Translations under genes and position numbers: made by a program
Assembly: GCA_963682175.1 (NCBI GenBank)
Contig: OY821777.1
Location: 13,474,001 to 13,538,000, forward strand
Origin: Triglochin maritima
Lineage: Eukaryota > Streptophyta > Magnoliopsida > Alismatales > Juncaginaceae
Direction of reading: 5' to 3'
Length of the DNA: 64,000 bases
Part shown: positions 10,731 through 22,799 of the stretch, in pieces
How positions within the stretch are numbered: the stretch's first letter is position 1
Layout: each line of letters begins with the position of its first letter
The notes under the pieces: model-generated
Seen by the model: only the letters and a program-made list of their open reading frames with translations
What the model was told of the DNA's origin: nothing
The model's database searches: none

Positions 10731-12700
10731 ATAAGAAATTGATTGTCACCGCTTTATTAGTCAAATTGCAGTTCAAGTACTCCGATGTTAGTTTTCGTTT
10801 TATCAGATTTGATGTAAATTTAGGTTGTCGATATTGTGCACTATACTGGAATTTGGGCAATATTTTTTTATCTCATTCAACAAAAACTGGATTTGAATCT
10901 GAAGATGCGTTTGGAACCTTAATTTGATTCCAAAAATAAGAATGGAATGTGATTTACAATTGAAATATATAAATTCCAATTTTTGGTAGTAAATGCAAGA
11001 TAAGGTTCAAATTTGATTAAGAGATTTTATCATATTCTAAAAATATAAGATTTAAAAAGAATATTTATACTTTAGAGTGTAATTGGTTTCCAGAAATTGG
11101 AGAGCTAGTTCATCCCACTATTTTTTAGAGTGGAACTGAGAAAAGTCACCCAAGTTTAAGTCAAAGGGTTCTTGTTGGAACTCCAAATCCATGTTTGTTT
11201 ATATAGTCACTCAGGAAGTTCATCTTGTTTTTTTTATCCAAACCAATCACCCACCGGAAGATCCCCACTGCTACGTATTTATGCACAAATTGATCAAACT
11301 TTTTTTCTTTTCTTTTCTTCATTGAAATTGACCATTAATAAGTGTTTATTTAAGGCAAAAATACTCGACCACGTATTTATCACAACTAATCAATAAAGAC
11401 AAACACATTACACATATAACACAGAGACAACATCAATACATTAAAATGAACAGAAAAACCATTACAACCTACAGATAACGAGAGCCTCTGCATGCATGCA
11501 CCATGCAAAGACTTCAGACTGACTTAACCCCATTACAAGCCACACGCACACATAATGATAAGCACAAGAACAGCAAATTACCAATAACATGATTCAGATC
11601 ACGACTAACGTGATGTGATCACTTAATTACTTTTTACTAATTACTTACTTACATGCATGTTTAAACAGATCAACCTATAATATGCTGATGCAAGTTGCTT
11701 GCTTCTTGCCCGCTAATACTGGAGATTCCTGCTTTTTTTATGGCTTTGCCTGCACAGCCTCTGCTGCTACATGGATTTCTTACTGGATCCTCAGATGCCT
11801 CAGAAGCCTGATGGTAGAAATCATGGAGCGAATTTAACTTCAGCTGGAATTATATATAATATCTTCGATACGTTTGATGTTAATAAAGAAGTTCAGGTGC
11901 ATGGTGGGATTAATATTATTATGTTGGTGATGCTTTTTTTAGAGTTTTCTTTGCATCAATACCTTTCATTTACATGAGAATGTCATCGATACCTTCCATC
12001 CACGTGAGTTTTTTAAGCTGATCGTAAGTCAACTTTGCTCCCTTTTTTGTAGAAGTGGTAGGGAAAGGAAGGGAAAAACTCCCAATTACTATCTATCTTG
12101 GTCTGTTTAATCGTGCAACGGCAAATTGAGAATGCTTTTTTAGGTGATCAGTTGAGCTGATTTAACTTTCTAATTCTTTTAAGTTCGTGTCAAAAATTTT
12201 CAAGATCATATGGGGAATATTTGGGTATATTTTTTTCCGAAAAAGGATACAAACCCGAATGTCTTTTTGGAACTTTAACAAAAGTACGTATTGAAAGCAA
12301 TTGTTCTAGTATAGCCTACATAACTTATATATATATATATATATATATGCTTCGACGTCAACAACCTTGGATTCTCTCTTCTTAAAGGCTGGATTGACCA
12401 CCTGGATATCATTAAGTTCACGACTGTAAAGTATTCCTACAACTTGCACCGACTATAGCAATTGGATATAAGAAAAAAGTCCAATTCCATTTTCCACTTA
12501 ACATTGAACAGAGTGTACATGTTGGAAAATCAATAACGAGCAAAAGGCTTAAATGATCTTGGTTATGCTTGAAACATGTTTTCTCCTACCATTACATCCA
12601 TATTGTGATACATTTGCAAATTTGCAATGAAGTGGTATTGCATGTGGAGAAAAACCTCAAACACATTTGCTTAGTCCAGAAATTTGAATAGTTAACCTCC
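10731..12700. other. Intergenic, no gene recognised
   Basis: AT-rich sequence with a (TA)n run near 12328-12348. A 68-codon frame at 11771-11977 has no recognisable domain and is not called. Confidence 0.6.
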
Positions 12701-12883
12701 GTATCATCAGAGGGTAATTCTTAATAATTAAGGTTGCAGACGTCCAACCTTTTCTTACCCTCTAGAGGTGGGAATTAACTGTTTGAGGTTTTAGCTAGGT
12801 TTCCATAACGAAGTGGATGCTGCATAAAGATGCTAATGCTATTTTCTATAGTAAAGAAAAAATAAGTATGAAGTACTCTATTA

Positions 12884-13123
12884 TTACCTTTGCTCGTCGC
12901 TTCCATAAGGAAACGACACCATACCAGACTCGATACGCTTAACATCCTCAAGGAGTAGCTCATAATGTTGCTTGACCTCATCCACAGTTTTCCCACCGAC
13001 GGCGCGGGCGATGTTCTGCCAGCGGTCGGGAGTGTCCTGATCGTACACCGCCAGAGCTCTCTCGAACAACTTGTCCTGCTTCTGAGTCCATGAACCACTT
13101 CCACGAAGAGAACCTGAAGCCAT
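12884..13123 (-). CDS. RADIALIS-like single-SANT/MYB protein
   Basis: A 79-residue frame from ATG at 13123. After a short Gly/Ser N-terminus comes one SANT/MYB repeat (about residues 9-62) with W-T-x-K-Q-x-K-x-[22 protein letters not shown] and [15 protein letters not shown], then [11 protein letters not shown]. This is the hallmark of plant RAD/RSM proteins, small nuclear factors that in Antirrhinum RADIALIS antagonise MYB partners in floral asymmetry. A splice donor (AAAG|GTAATA) at 12888/12887 overlaps the last codon, so the mRNA may splice there. Nearby acceptors at 12820 or 12833 would add tails such as RYGNLAKTSNS, but the introns would be only 55-68 nt, so the true C-terminus may be different or longer. 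The SANT exon looks intact. Confidence 0.9.
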   Translation of the reverse strand: MASGSLRGSGSWTQKQDKLFERALAVYDQDTPDRWQNIARAVGGKTVDEVKQHYELLLEDVKRIESGMVSFPYGSDEQR

Positions 13124-13226
13124 TTATACAAAAAAAAAATGTGTGTGTGGAAAACCAAGCAAGTAGGTTAAGAGAAGAAATTAATTATTAGCAAGTGATG
13201 AGGAGTGAAGTAGAGGAGTGAGGTTC

Positions 13227-13234
13227 TTATATAG
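13227..13234 (-). promoter_or_regulatory. TATA box of the RADIALIS-like gene
   Basis: CTATATAA on the minus strand, about 105 bp upstream of the ATG at 13123, which implies a short leader of about 75 nt. Confidence 0.65.
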
Positions 13235-16200
13235 AGGGGGAAGGGATGTGGATGGTGCAAGTTGGAGGAATAGAATAAGGTTGCAATGGAAGATATTAAA
13301 GAGACTACATGGTGGGAGAATCGCATGTAAAATAAGCCGTACATGTGACAACAACATTGATTGGAGTTGTGTGTGTCTTTGCATGGTAGTGCTTAGGTTT
13401 GGGCTCTTTTTCACGTATCATTGCTATTTGCTCTACCTCATGATATCAAGTGGTATACGTACAACTTATTTCACAACCGAAGTATTAATTATTAGTTCGA
13501 CTATGTCCACTCCAGTACTGTTGTTATTAATACAAAATTTGATGTATATATATGGACCGTTTTCCATGTTTCTTAGAACATTCGCTTGATTTTTTTTTCT
13601 ATCTTGTTCTTCTAGGAAAAAAATTGCTATTCAAATTTTGAATACTCATAATTGTCATTGTTGGTGCAGTTAATTATGTAGAGGTAAAACTAGCTAGCAA
13701 ATGGAAAGTAGTAGCCCAATCATCAATGGATGGTATTATTGATGCAATTTTTTGTTTTTTCTTATCAGCAATGTACGTAATTGTTTAAATAGAAAGATTT
13801 TCTTGCTAATATATATGACAAAAAAAAGGTCTTTCCCATGGCACCACACGCTTCCAAAAGAGGAATATGAATAAACGCTTTCTTCTTTTTTGGCATGTAC
13901 TTTGACGGTCATGATGAAATTAGAATTTAAATCTATGGCCTCTAAGAAGATCCTATTTAAACGTCCATATTAATGGTATTTTGGAATAATTTTTCTTTAA
14001 GGTGAGAATTTTTAACCATGCCGATACCTTACTTAAAATCTTATCGTGTTTTCTTTACACTTGCACATACCTGTGTACGTATTTTTCTTGAATTCCCTTC
14101 AATAAAATCAGAAGGCATGATACGAATATATATGAATAAAAACTACCATAAATACAACTTTTTATTGATGTGCTATCTAACAATCCCTTCTCTCTTAAAG
14201 TACGTGAGATGCTCCTAATGTATGTTGAAACAAATACACGTTAAAATTCGTAAGTCATAACCAAGAAAGACCCATATAGCATCTGGAAAAGAGAATATAG
14301 ATAATATATCATGTCTGCCATCAAAATTAGATATAATATAACAAAGTTAATGGTCTTAAGTGCACATTTATATAATTTATTATTAATCGCCATCTTTGAG
14401 CTTTGTTCATGAATATAGTTGAGCATGAGACGACCACATATATATATTCATGTAATTGGCTTCCATGTGATCACACAAGCTTAGCCAGTTGGCAAATTAT
14501 AGCCATTCTTTTATCAGCATGAAAGTAGAACTAAAGGTCTAAACTCTAAAGAGATTGATGAGGTTGAGTTGCCTAAAGAAGAGGTGGAGGTTTGGTTTTG
14601 GTGATAGCCTTCTAGGGTTTCTTTCTTTTTCTTCCAAACACAAAACAGCTGGCTATGCACCCTTCGTACAATCAATCATGCACCTTGTACAACCAATCAT
14701 GCATAGACCAGATGTGTCTACCTATGTTGTCGTTGTCATAATTTTAATTTAATCTTAACAACATGCATGTGGTACGATTTAGTTCTTTAATATTTGGGAT
14801 TTTACGTCCCAAGCGTTTGGGGTTCAAAATTTTACAGTCCAATCCAAACATTAAGACGTGAGCATAATTAAACACTAATTAGATTAGTTCAGTTCGTAGA
14901 ATATTACACTAGGATTAGCTTTAAAATCAAGAATCATATTCCAACGAGTTAAAAAACATGAGCATAAACAACATTAGGTGAACCAGCTTCTAGTTAATTA
15001 AAGGTGTTTCCAATCATACATCAAAAGTTGTCATGGAAGAAGCTATTCAAATGTTCTTCTTGTGGATTTGGGAGAATCGCACTTCTAAGAAAAACGCCTA
15101 ATTTTCAAGAGTAAAAAAAAAAATCCCTCAACGCTAATTGAAAATTTCCAAATAAACGAAGTGATTATGGACTAATTTCCATGAAGCAGTACGTCCACAA
15201 CATGAGAGGTTCGACTAAGTTGAAACTCGAGAACGAGTCCTAATAGATGTATATATTAGGGTAAACCTAGTAGAGGGCATGTAAGGACTTAGAATGAAAA
15301 ATGGTACCCGAACTCAACTTCTAACTCCAAAACAAATTCAAGTACACACACCTAACTTTTTTGCAATGGAATTTTGCATTCTATCTCTCCCCACCATTTC
15401 CACGCTTCCAGAGCCAAATGTATGGAGCAAATCTTGTGTCTTTCATTATTCTAATGTTGCTATCAATAAAAAAAGTTATATGTTTTGGATTGATCTTTAT
15501 TATATAACGTGATCAGTTATTTGGCTTGTTTTGACAGCTTGACTTCTTGTCTTCAAATTTATGATTTTTTTATCAATATCTACGAGAGTTGGACAAATAT
15601 TTCACAATATAGTATGTATCCAATGCAGGAAACCTATTTTGACCATATCATGTTATAATTTAAATTTAAGTCGAGTTAAATCTAATAAGCAAGTGATTAA
15701 TATTAGTTGATATTATTGTTGAAATTGATCCACAAATTAATAATAAAAAATCCACAAAGTTGATGTTAGAAAGTATGCGTGATAAAGCATCATAGAAATC
15801 CCTCATCTTTTACTCATACATCAATTTCAATCGTAATATATCATGATTACAATTTCATCTTTTCAAATTTACCATGTCCTGTTGGTAGAACCATATCAAA
15901 TTATGAAACCACAAAATAATGAATAATATGGCCAAAAAGAAAATAGTATTATGGTAAGATTCTAAAATTTATGATCACCACCGATCTTTAAAAAAAAAAC
16001 TAACAAACTAAACAAATCTTAATTGGTTTATATTACTTGCATCATTTCCAACATGTGGACTGAGATCATCATTACTTTCTTTTCAAGATTTGCAATCCAT
16101 AATAGGAAAGAAATATAAAAGTTTGATCTTAATGAAAGGTTCCCCAAACCCTAGTAATAGACTACATCACTACAAAGATTGTACTTTACACTGTACCATA

Positions 16201-17664
16201 TAAACCAATACTTTTTTTTCCCATTGAAAGAAGCTGTCACCATCAGTCCTATATACTCCTACAAAACCTTTTTTGATGCTGACCCTACAATCTTATATAT
16301 GTTCTCACCCACTCAATGATCTCATCCGAACAGCATCTCTTCATGACTAGATATTATACATTATTGGAATCTCTTCTGAGCGTGCATGCAATTGATAGAT
16401 ATATACCACTCTATCTTTCTATCCTTGATTTTCTTTTTCTTAAAGTAGATGGTTTGCATTAAATAGAAATGGAGTTGGCAATAAGCACGACCAATCCTAA
16501 AGTACATTCGTGAATATGGAGCCTGAGTTTGATCAAACGCTATGGTTGTATTGCAATCAATCCTTGGTTGCATATATTGCATTGCATTACCGCAATGCTA
16601 CCTCGGCGTTATCAAATATATGCACGAACAAATTCCTATGCTCATGAACATAGACAGACGTTGCTTGGGGAGAATACCACTCGTCAAGGATTGTCATATA
16701 AACCTCCTCGAACTTTCATTCTTTATGAATAACTTCCCGCAAAACCTCCTCAACCATTGACAACTTGATAGCCTCAAAGATTTGGAGAACTTCCTCAACC
16801 AATATTGACGATTGGAAGTGCGCCTTTGCATCCATCCATGCATATATTATGTTCTCTATCATCATAGATTTTGACATATATTCCTTTCATGGACATCTAA
16901 ACGAAATTAATTCACATCTTTGATTACTTACTCAGTTTACACTGAGAACTCGTTGCATTAGGTGTACAATACCAACAAAACACCGCTTGGAGACTGTATG
17001 TATACTTTTGATACCTAGTTGTGTTAGGGGCACTTTCATAGCAAATAGTAATAATAATAATAAATAAATAAATAAATACAAACAAGATAGAGGACGTTAA
17101 AGCAATAACATCATCTAGTGCTTCACGTATCGCTTATGACGGTGCCAAGAAATATGATTAATGGGTCGGAGTAAGAAATTTCAAATTCCAACCGGACGCG
17201 CGTTGGGAAAATATATATCCAAAAGGGTCATAATTTTAATTTTTTTCTCTTCAAAATCTAGGGAAATCACTTAACTATTTTTCATTCCTGATGGAGTCAA
17301 ATATTAAGTTATTTTTTGGCTTTTGGGTTACAATTAATCGACTAAATCAATGTGGTTCATAAAGTTTCTTATTTGTTGCGAAATAGCATAAAGTCGTTTG
17401 GGCATCCACTACCACAAAATAGATCTTTGCCGACCAATAAATTCTGTCGGGAATGCGCTTGCTGACGGAAATTTTGTCCCAGGTCAATCAGACACAACAT
17501 CTTTGTCACAAGGGGACATTGGTATATATGGTTGCGTACATCTGACTTGACTTACCCTGCTTAATGTAGGAGCTTCTTTTTTAGAAGTTTAAGGTAATGT
17601 TGCTTCTTGTTGTTTTTGTAGAGCAATCAATTAACTTACTACTAGACACCACCTTGCTTACATG
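13235..17664. other. Intergenic, no gene recognised
   Basis: AT-rich sequence with only short unsupported frames. 17404-17500 contains TTTGCCGACCA, TTCTGTCGGGAA and CTGACGGAAATTT, a pattern typical of decayed CACTA-type DNA transposons. A (TAAA)n run lies near 17050-17078. Confidence 0.55.
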
Positions 17665-18122
17665 TAGGGGCGGACCCAGGTGTGGGCACACGTAAGCAAG
17701 TGCTCACGCCAGAAAATTGATATTGATGTGGGATATTAAGCAAAATCAATGTGTGTCCACGTTGTCAACCAAACACAGTGTGACTTGTGAGTGTGTGATA
17801 AACTCATAGATTGAGTAGAGAGCTAAAAACTTATAAACTTCATCAAACCATTAATGATTCCGATGTAAGATTATTCTGGAATGTGTTATACAAAGTCAAA
17901 AATTACACACTACATTTACATTACATATTTACATATTATCTCCTTAATTTTATTTATACAAAAACTCAATTTTTTCCCAAATTCCACCTCCACTTAAAAT
18001 CCCTAAATTCCATTTCCAACTTCACCCAAAATCCCTAAAGTCCACCTCCGGGGCAACGCACCACCTCCACCCCTCTACCTACGCGCTTCTCCACCTCCAC
18101 CAGCCCCCAGTCCAACCTCTGC

Positions 18123-18164
<42 letters not shown>

Positions 18165-18490
18165 GGCTTCAAAATCATCCAATACCATAAGTAAGACCAC
18201 AATTTAGGGATTTCTCCTTCAAGTTCAACATAACGTCAATTTTTTTTAATCAAGTTTTAAGTGTAATTTGAGTTTTGATAGAAGATTTCAGCTTTGCGTT
18301 GATTGAAGCATAAATTAGCCATTTTCCAAGTAAAATTGTAAGAAATTTGAGTTTCGTTTGTGCTAATTAAAAAGAGTTTTTCTTTTGCTTTTGAGTAATT
18401 TGATCATTATGTTACTTTTGAGAAATTATATTATTTTTGGTTGATATATTTTTAAAGGGTGTTCACCTTCACGTCCTGGGTCCACCTCTG
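17665..18490. mobile_element. Non-autonomous hAT element (826 bp)
   Basis: The ends are TAGGGGCGGACCCAGG and, inverted, CAGAGGTGGACCCAGG, of the hAT type. Perfect 8-bp direct repeats CTTACATG flank it (17657-17664 and 18491-18498), the target-duplication length of hAT transposases. It has no transposase; the interior is AT-rich with Pro-codon-like CCACCTCC stretches and a 39-base C run. It would need a transposase in trans. Confidence 0.88.
18124..18162 (+). repeat. Poly-C run, 39 bases
   Basis: Uninterrupted C run inside the hAT element, flanked by CCACC/CCTCC. The length may be affected by sequencing or assembly. Such tracts can form i-motif (C strand) or G-quadruplex (G strand) structures. 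Confidence 0.9.
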
Positions 18491-18498
18491 CTTACATG

Positions 18499-20003
18499 CA
18501 TGTGTTCGTAAACTTAAAAAATCCCAACTTCCGGTAAATAGCAAGAGAATATCTTACATGCATGCAGGCCAATAAAAAATCAATATGTGGTAAGATTTTG
18601 TCCATGTAAACCAAGTGATGAGAAACAAAAAAGATAGGAATCTCCACGGAAGTGGTCCTGCTGATGTATAGCTTGGAATCCTTATCATGAGCAACAGTCG
18701 TATAACTACTACTACTACATCTACAACACGTCCATCTCAAGAAAGATGCATGGAGTGTGGATTCCCCACTCCTTTCCGTGCAACTTGAAGGAACTAATCT
18801 GTGGGGGCAAACTTTTATATCAATACATCAGAATTTATCTAAAAGTATTCCACCTTTTTCTTTCCAAAAGAGGTGATTCCATCACTGTTACCATCACTAT
18901 ACTATCGAACCAAGCATGATATGATTATCTAAAGGGAAGCATTCTAATGGGCTGTATTTTTCCCTCAATTACCCGAAATACAAAGAACTAGTCGTATATG
19001 GGTGGTGCCAGAAATTGAGATCATGATCGAGTGTCGGAATTCGTAATACTATCAAGTGATAATTGAGAAATTTGTTGTTTTGGTTTGATTTGGAGTATGA
19101 TGAGGTATTTTATCTACAAGTGGGTAAATAAATACTCTTATACTTAGGCTAACTGGACGAAATTTTATTTACTCATTTTATAATTGGTATTGAAAGTATT
19201 GAGGATGTTCGAAATTGAAAAGGATAAAAAACACAAGGAGTCGAAATCTTGTAAGATCTTTAATAAGTAGGCGAATACAAAAATTGAAGGGTTCAGATGT
19301 GGTTGCTTGATCCCTTGGTCATCAGGTCATTGCCACCGGAGGTGACCTCTCTTTTACTCCCAAAACACATACAAAAGCCTTTAGGATTTGCTGTTATAGT
19401 TTTCCCAAAATTTTATTTTAATAATTTTTTTATTAAACACAATATTTCATGTTAAACGTAATTCATTGATGTTTTAAAATTAACATGTGGGTATGTGTCA
19501 CATGCATGTTGAAAGTAATACTAGTAAAACTTGATAAACACCCCCACAACAGCGAATCCTCACTTGTAGAAAAGACATTTGGAACCAGATTAGCATCCAA
19601 TCGTTAACAAATACATCTATCACTTTAGCAATGTAATCTCAGGAAACAAAATGAAAATTTCTTGAAATCAACTGTGTATGCGAAGAATTATGTGATATGT
19701 CTACCCAAACGCACCTTAGTAATTTTACCAGTCAGTCAACCGACCACAAGGATATCTTGTACCAACGAAGAAAGCATTGGAATCCAACAAAGTTGTTGAT
19801 AAGCAAGCACGTCCCCAACAATATATATCTACACTGTGTATGCATTCTTCTTTCTTGAGTTATTTGCGTTAATACTCCCCCCATTTTGATTTTATACAAT
19901 TTATGTCTTTTAATTTGAACTTCAACTGAATTTTTTTTCTTCAAACTTTTATTGCAGACACTACACAGTATTATAGTTCATAATCGAACATAACACATAA
20001 AGA
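18499..20003. other. Intergenic, no gene recognised
   Basis: AT-rich, no supported frame or repeat boundary. Confidence 0.55.
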
Positions 20004-20082
20004 CACTACTATAAAATGTGGCTATACTGACATATCATTGCCGACAGAAATTCGGTCAGAAAAACTCAATTTTCTAGTAGTG
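20004..20082. mobile_element. 79-bp CACTA-type miniature element
   Basis: The ends are CACTACTATAAAA and, inverted, CACTACTAGAAAA. A 3-bp direct repeat AGA flanks it (20001-20003 and 20083-20085), the CACTA target-duplication length. The interior has CGACAGAAATTCGGTC, the self-complementary motif of plant CACTA ends. It appears to be just two ends joined. Confidence 0.85.
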
Positions 20083-20699
20083 AGAGGAGATATAGTTGAT
20101 ATTTCGCAGGGGTAGTCATAATTAGTGTGCAAAAGCTAATTCATCAAACGCAGAGGGCTTTACTATATAGCTGCAAAAAGAATTCATTTTTCTCGTTTGG
20201 TAGAAGAGAACCTTCCTCCACTCATAAAAGAATATCGTCTAGGAACAAAAGTATCACTCACAAAAGAATCTTTCTGTGATATCATTATCACCGTCCATAC
20301 TTGTAGGATTTACTTACTAATTTACACACTAGGAATCAAGTTAATTAGTGGTCATGCAGCAATAGTTAAAAAGGAGATTGTTATTACAACAAATTATCAA
20401 GTTGATGTTTAAATGGGTCTTTGGAATGACCCTTTTGGTTGGTGATGGGTAAGTTGATGTGGGATAAGATACGAAAATCTTAAAAGTACTTGGATTCGGA
20501 AGTGTGTGGGAGAACACTATTTTGTCCACAACATGTCGTAATCTTAAATTTTCCTCCAGAGATAGGGGAGGAATATGCTTCTTGTTCTTCTGCCCCTTGT
20601 CATTTCCTTTTCTTTTGAAGTTTGAATGAAAGACTGAAAGAGTGCCGTGCAAAAAAACCACAAGTAAAGAGATTACTCGTTCAAGACGTGTGAATAATT

Positions 20700-22795
20700 A
20701 TGTTTTGGGTTATTTGCTTGGATGAACTTTCAAAAGATTAATATTGAAGTTATATACTTGAGTTTTTGGTATTTACTTGGGCGTATTTGTGAACTTACAA
20801 AATTAATTTGGTACACCAGTAAACACGTGAGACTCACTTCCGGTTGGAGCTACATTAATTTTATAGTAAAATAATTGAATATTTTGCATATGAACCCAAA
20901 TGAGAATATTATATTCCAGTTAGATCTTTTAACTTTGTTTAAATTGCAATTAAAATGAAATCAATCAAATTTAAGCTCATTCCCAATATTAGCAATAAAA
21001 TAAATTTCAAATAATTTTTACAATAATTTTTTCAAGTTTTTTGTCTAATTCCAAACAACCAAGAAAACAAGTGAATCTTTAACCAAATTATACAAAAAAT
21101 ATATTCAATTGATTTGGGATGGTGCGTCTTTACCTTCCTCATCCCTTCTCCCTAAACTCACATGAGCGAACCCACAACAATCCAAAACCCTAATATCCAA
21201 AGCCCCAACTCAACTCCAAATTCAACACCTCCATCACCACCGATGACCTGTTGTCGGTACCAACCTTCCTTCTCCTCGCCTCCATTGTTTCTCCCCTCTT
21301 CATCTCCATCACCACGCCTCCTCCTCATCCTCTTCTTCACTAACCCGACCTGACCTCCCTTGTCTTCCTCCTTCATGGCTCAGACGGGAGTGGTGTAGCC
21401 ACGTACAGGGCAAGTGGGGCACCTACCCTACCCAGATTTTTCAAAACAATTCCCATTTTTATATTTAATATCTAAGTGTAGTATCTTCAAGTTTGTGATA
21501 TAATTGTTTAACTGTGGTTTAATTTGGAATTTGGGAGGAGCTAAGGTAATATTTTGATAAAAAATGATTTTAAAGTCAATTTGATTCAAATTGGGGACTT
21601 TGAACCTCTTTTGAACTACATTTGAAAGATAACCTATAATATTTTGGATTTGCATTATTGTATAAGTATGATAAATTGTTCGTTGAAAAATGAACATTAC
21701 ATGTAATTTTAGATAGGTGTTGTGGATGTTTGGGATTTGATTTTTTATACTATGATGTGCATTTTACTTTTCTAGTATAGTTATTCTTATTGACATGTTG
21801 TTAGATCTTACTTTGATATTGTCGAGTTCGTTTGTTGGCTAAAAATGGAATGAAAATTTAAAATAAACTAGTATTTATAGGAAACTTATTTATCAAGGTC
21901 ATTATGTACATAAGAGTCGTAGAATGAAATAAATCTAAAGTCTGCAATTCCATGAACGAAAATAGCAATGATCATAAATAGTAACAATTATTACAAAATT
22001 CTTTTATTATAATTTTAGGTTATACTTATACACATTTTGTTTCCTCTATTTGTCTAGATTTTATCGATTTTAAACTTAAGAACTAACATAGCCAATAAAT
22101 CTTCCATAACCATCTGCTTTGTGTTTGAATATTGGAATTTGAGTTGTAAGAATAAAATCGATTTAATTTATGTGGCGTGTTTTATAGTTGCATTTTTTTT
22201 TGGATATTTGAATTTTAATGTGTTTGGATTTGGAAAAATGTTAAAATTAGGAAAAATATTTTCACTTTTTTTAATTAATTTAAAGTATTATCTTAAAGTT
22301 GTGAGTCCAAAAAAAATTGACCAATGTAGACATAGTCTGCCCCACTCAAAAAAAAATCTAGATTCACCTCTGCTCAGACCCCGACCACCTATTTCGCCTC
22401 CATCTACCCCCTACAACCTCGACCTCCTCCGGACCTAGAGGAGGGGATTTGGAACAAGAAGATGTCAGGGTGGTTGGGAACATGTTCGTGTTTGGAGACG
22501 TTTGAGGACAAAATTAAAAAGATTTTTGCTAAATAAAATTTAGAAGTATTATTTGAAAACTGATTGATTTTGGTAAATTTCAATTTAACCAAAGTTAAAG
22601 TAACTAAGTAGAATATATTATTTTCAGTTGGGTTTATATGCAAAATTTCAATTATTTAAATATAAAACTAAAGGAACTCCAACCGGAACTGTTCCGTGTG
22701 TTTACAAGAATACCAAACTAATTTTAGAAGTTCACGGGTACATAACTCCAACATCAGCCCTTTACAAGTGCATCCAAAGAAATAACTAATATTTT
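20700..22795. mobile_element. Long-inverted-repeat DNA element hosting a nested hAT
   Basis: The left side (about 20705-20860) and right side (about 22670-22795) are imperfect inverted copies sharing TTCCGGTTGGAG, TGTGAACTT.TAAAATTA.TTTGGTA and GTAAACAC, over about 130 bp. Long terminal inverted repeats suggest a Mutator-like element, but I could not fix the exact ends or a 9-bp duplication. The interior has a C-rich segment (21160-21375 and 22376-22450) interrupted by the hAT element. No transposase was seen. Confidence 0.6.
21386..22371. mobile_element. Second non-autonomous hAT-like element (986 bp)
   Basis: Perfect 8-bp direct repeats GCTCAGAC (21378-21385 and 22372-22379) flank it. The ends (GGGAGTGGTGTAGCCA and, inverted, AGAGGTGAATCTAGA) are a weak inverted match resembling the hAT at 17665. 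Interior AT-rich, no transposase. It is nested inside the C-rich segment of the 20.7-22.8 kb element. Confidence 0.75.
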
Positions 22796-22799
22796 TAAC

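Noticed and set aside
11771..11977. 68-codon frame upstream of the RADIALIS-like gene
   Set aside because: No motif recognised and the length is consistent with chance.
21162..21353. Pro/Ser-rich frame as a possible cell-wall protein
   Set aside because: It is a low-complexity CCTCC-rich segment inside a transposon with no signal peptide; at most a captured fragment.
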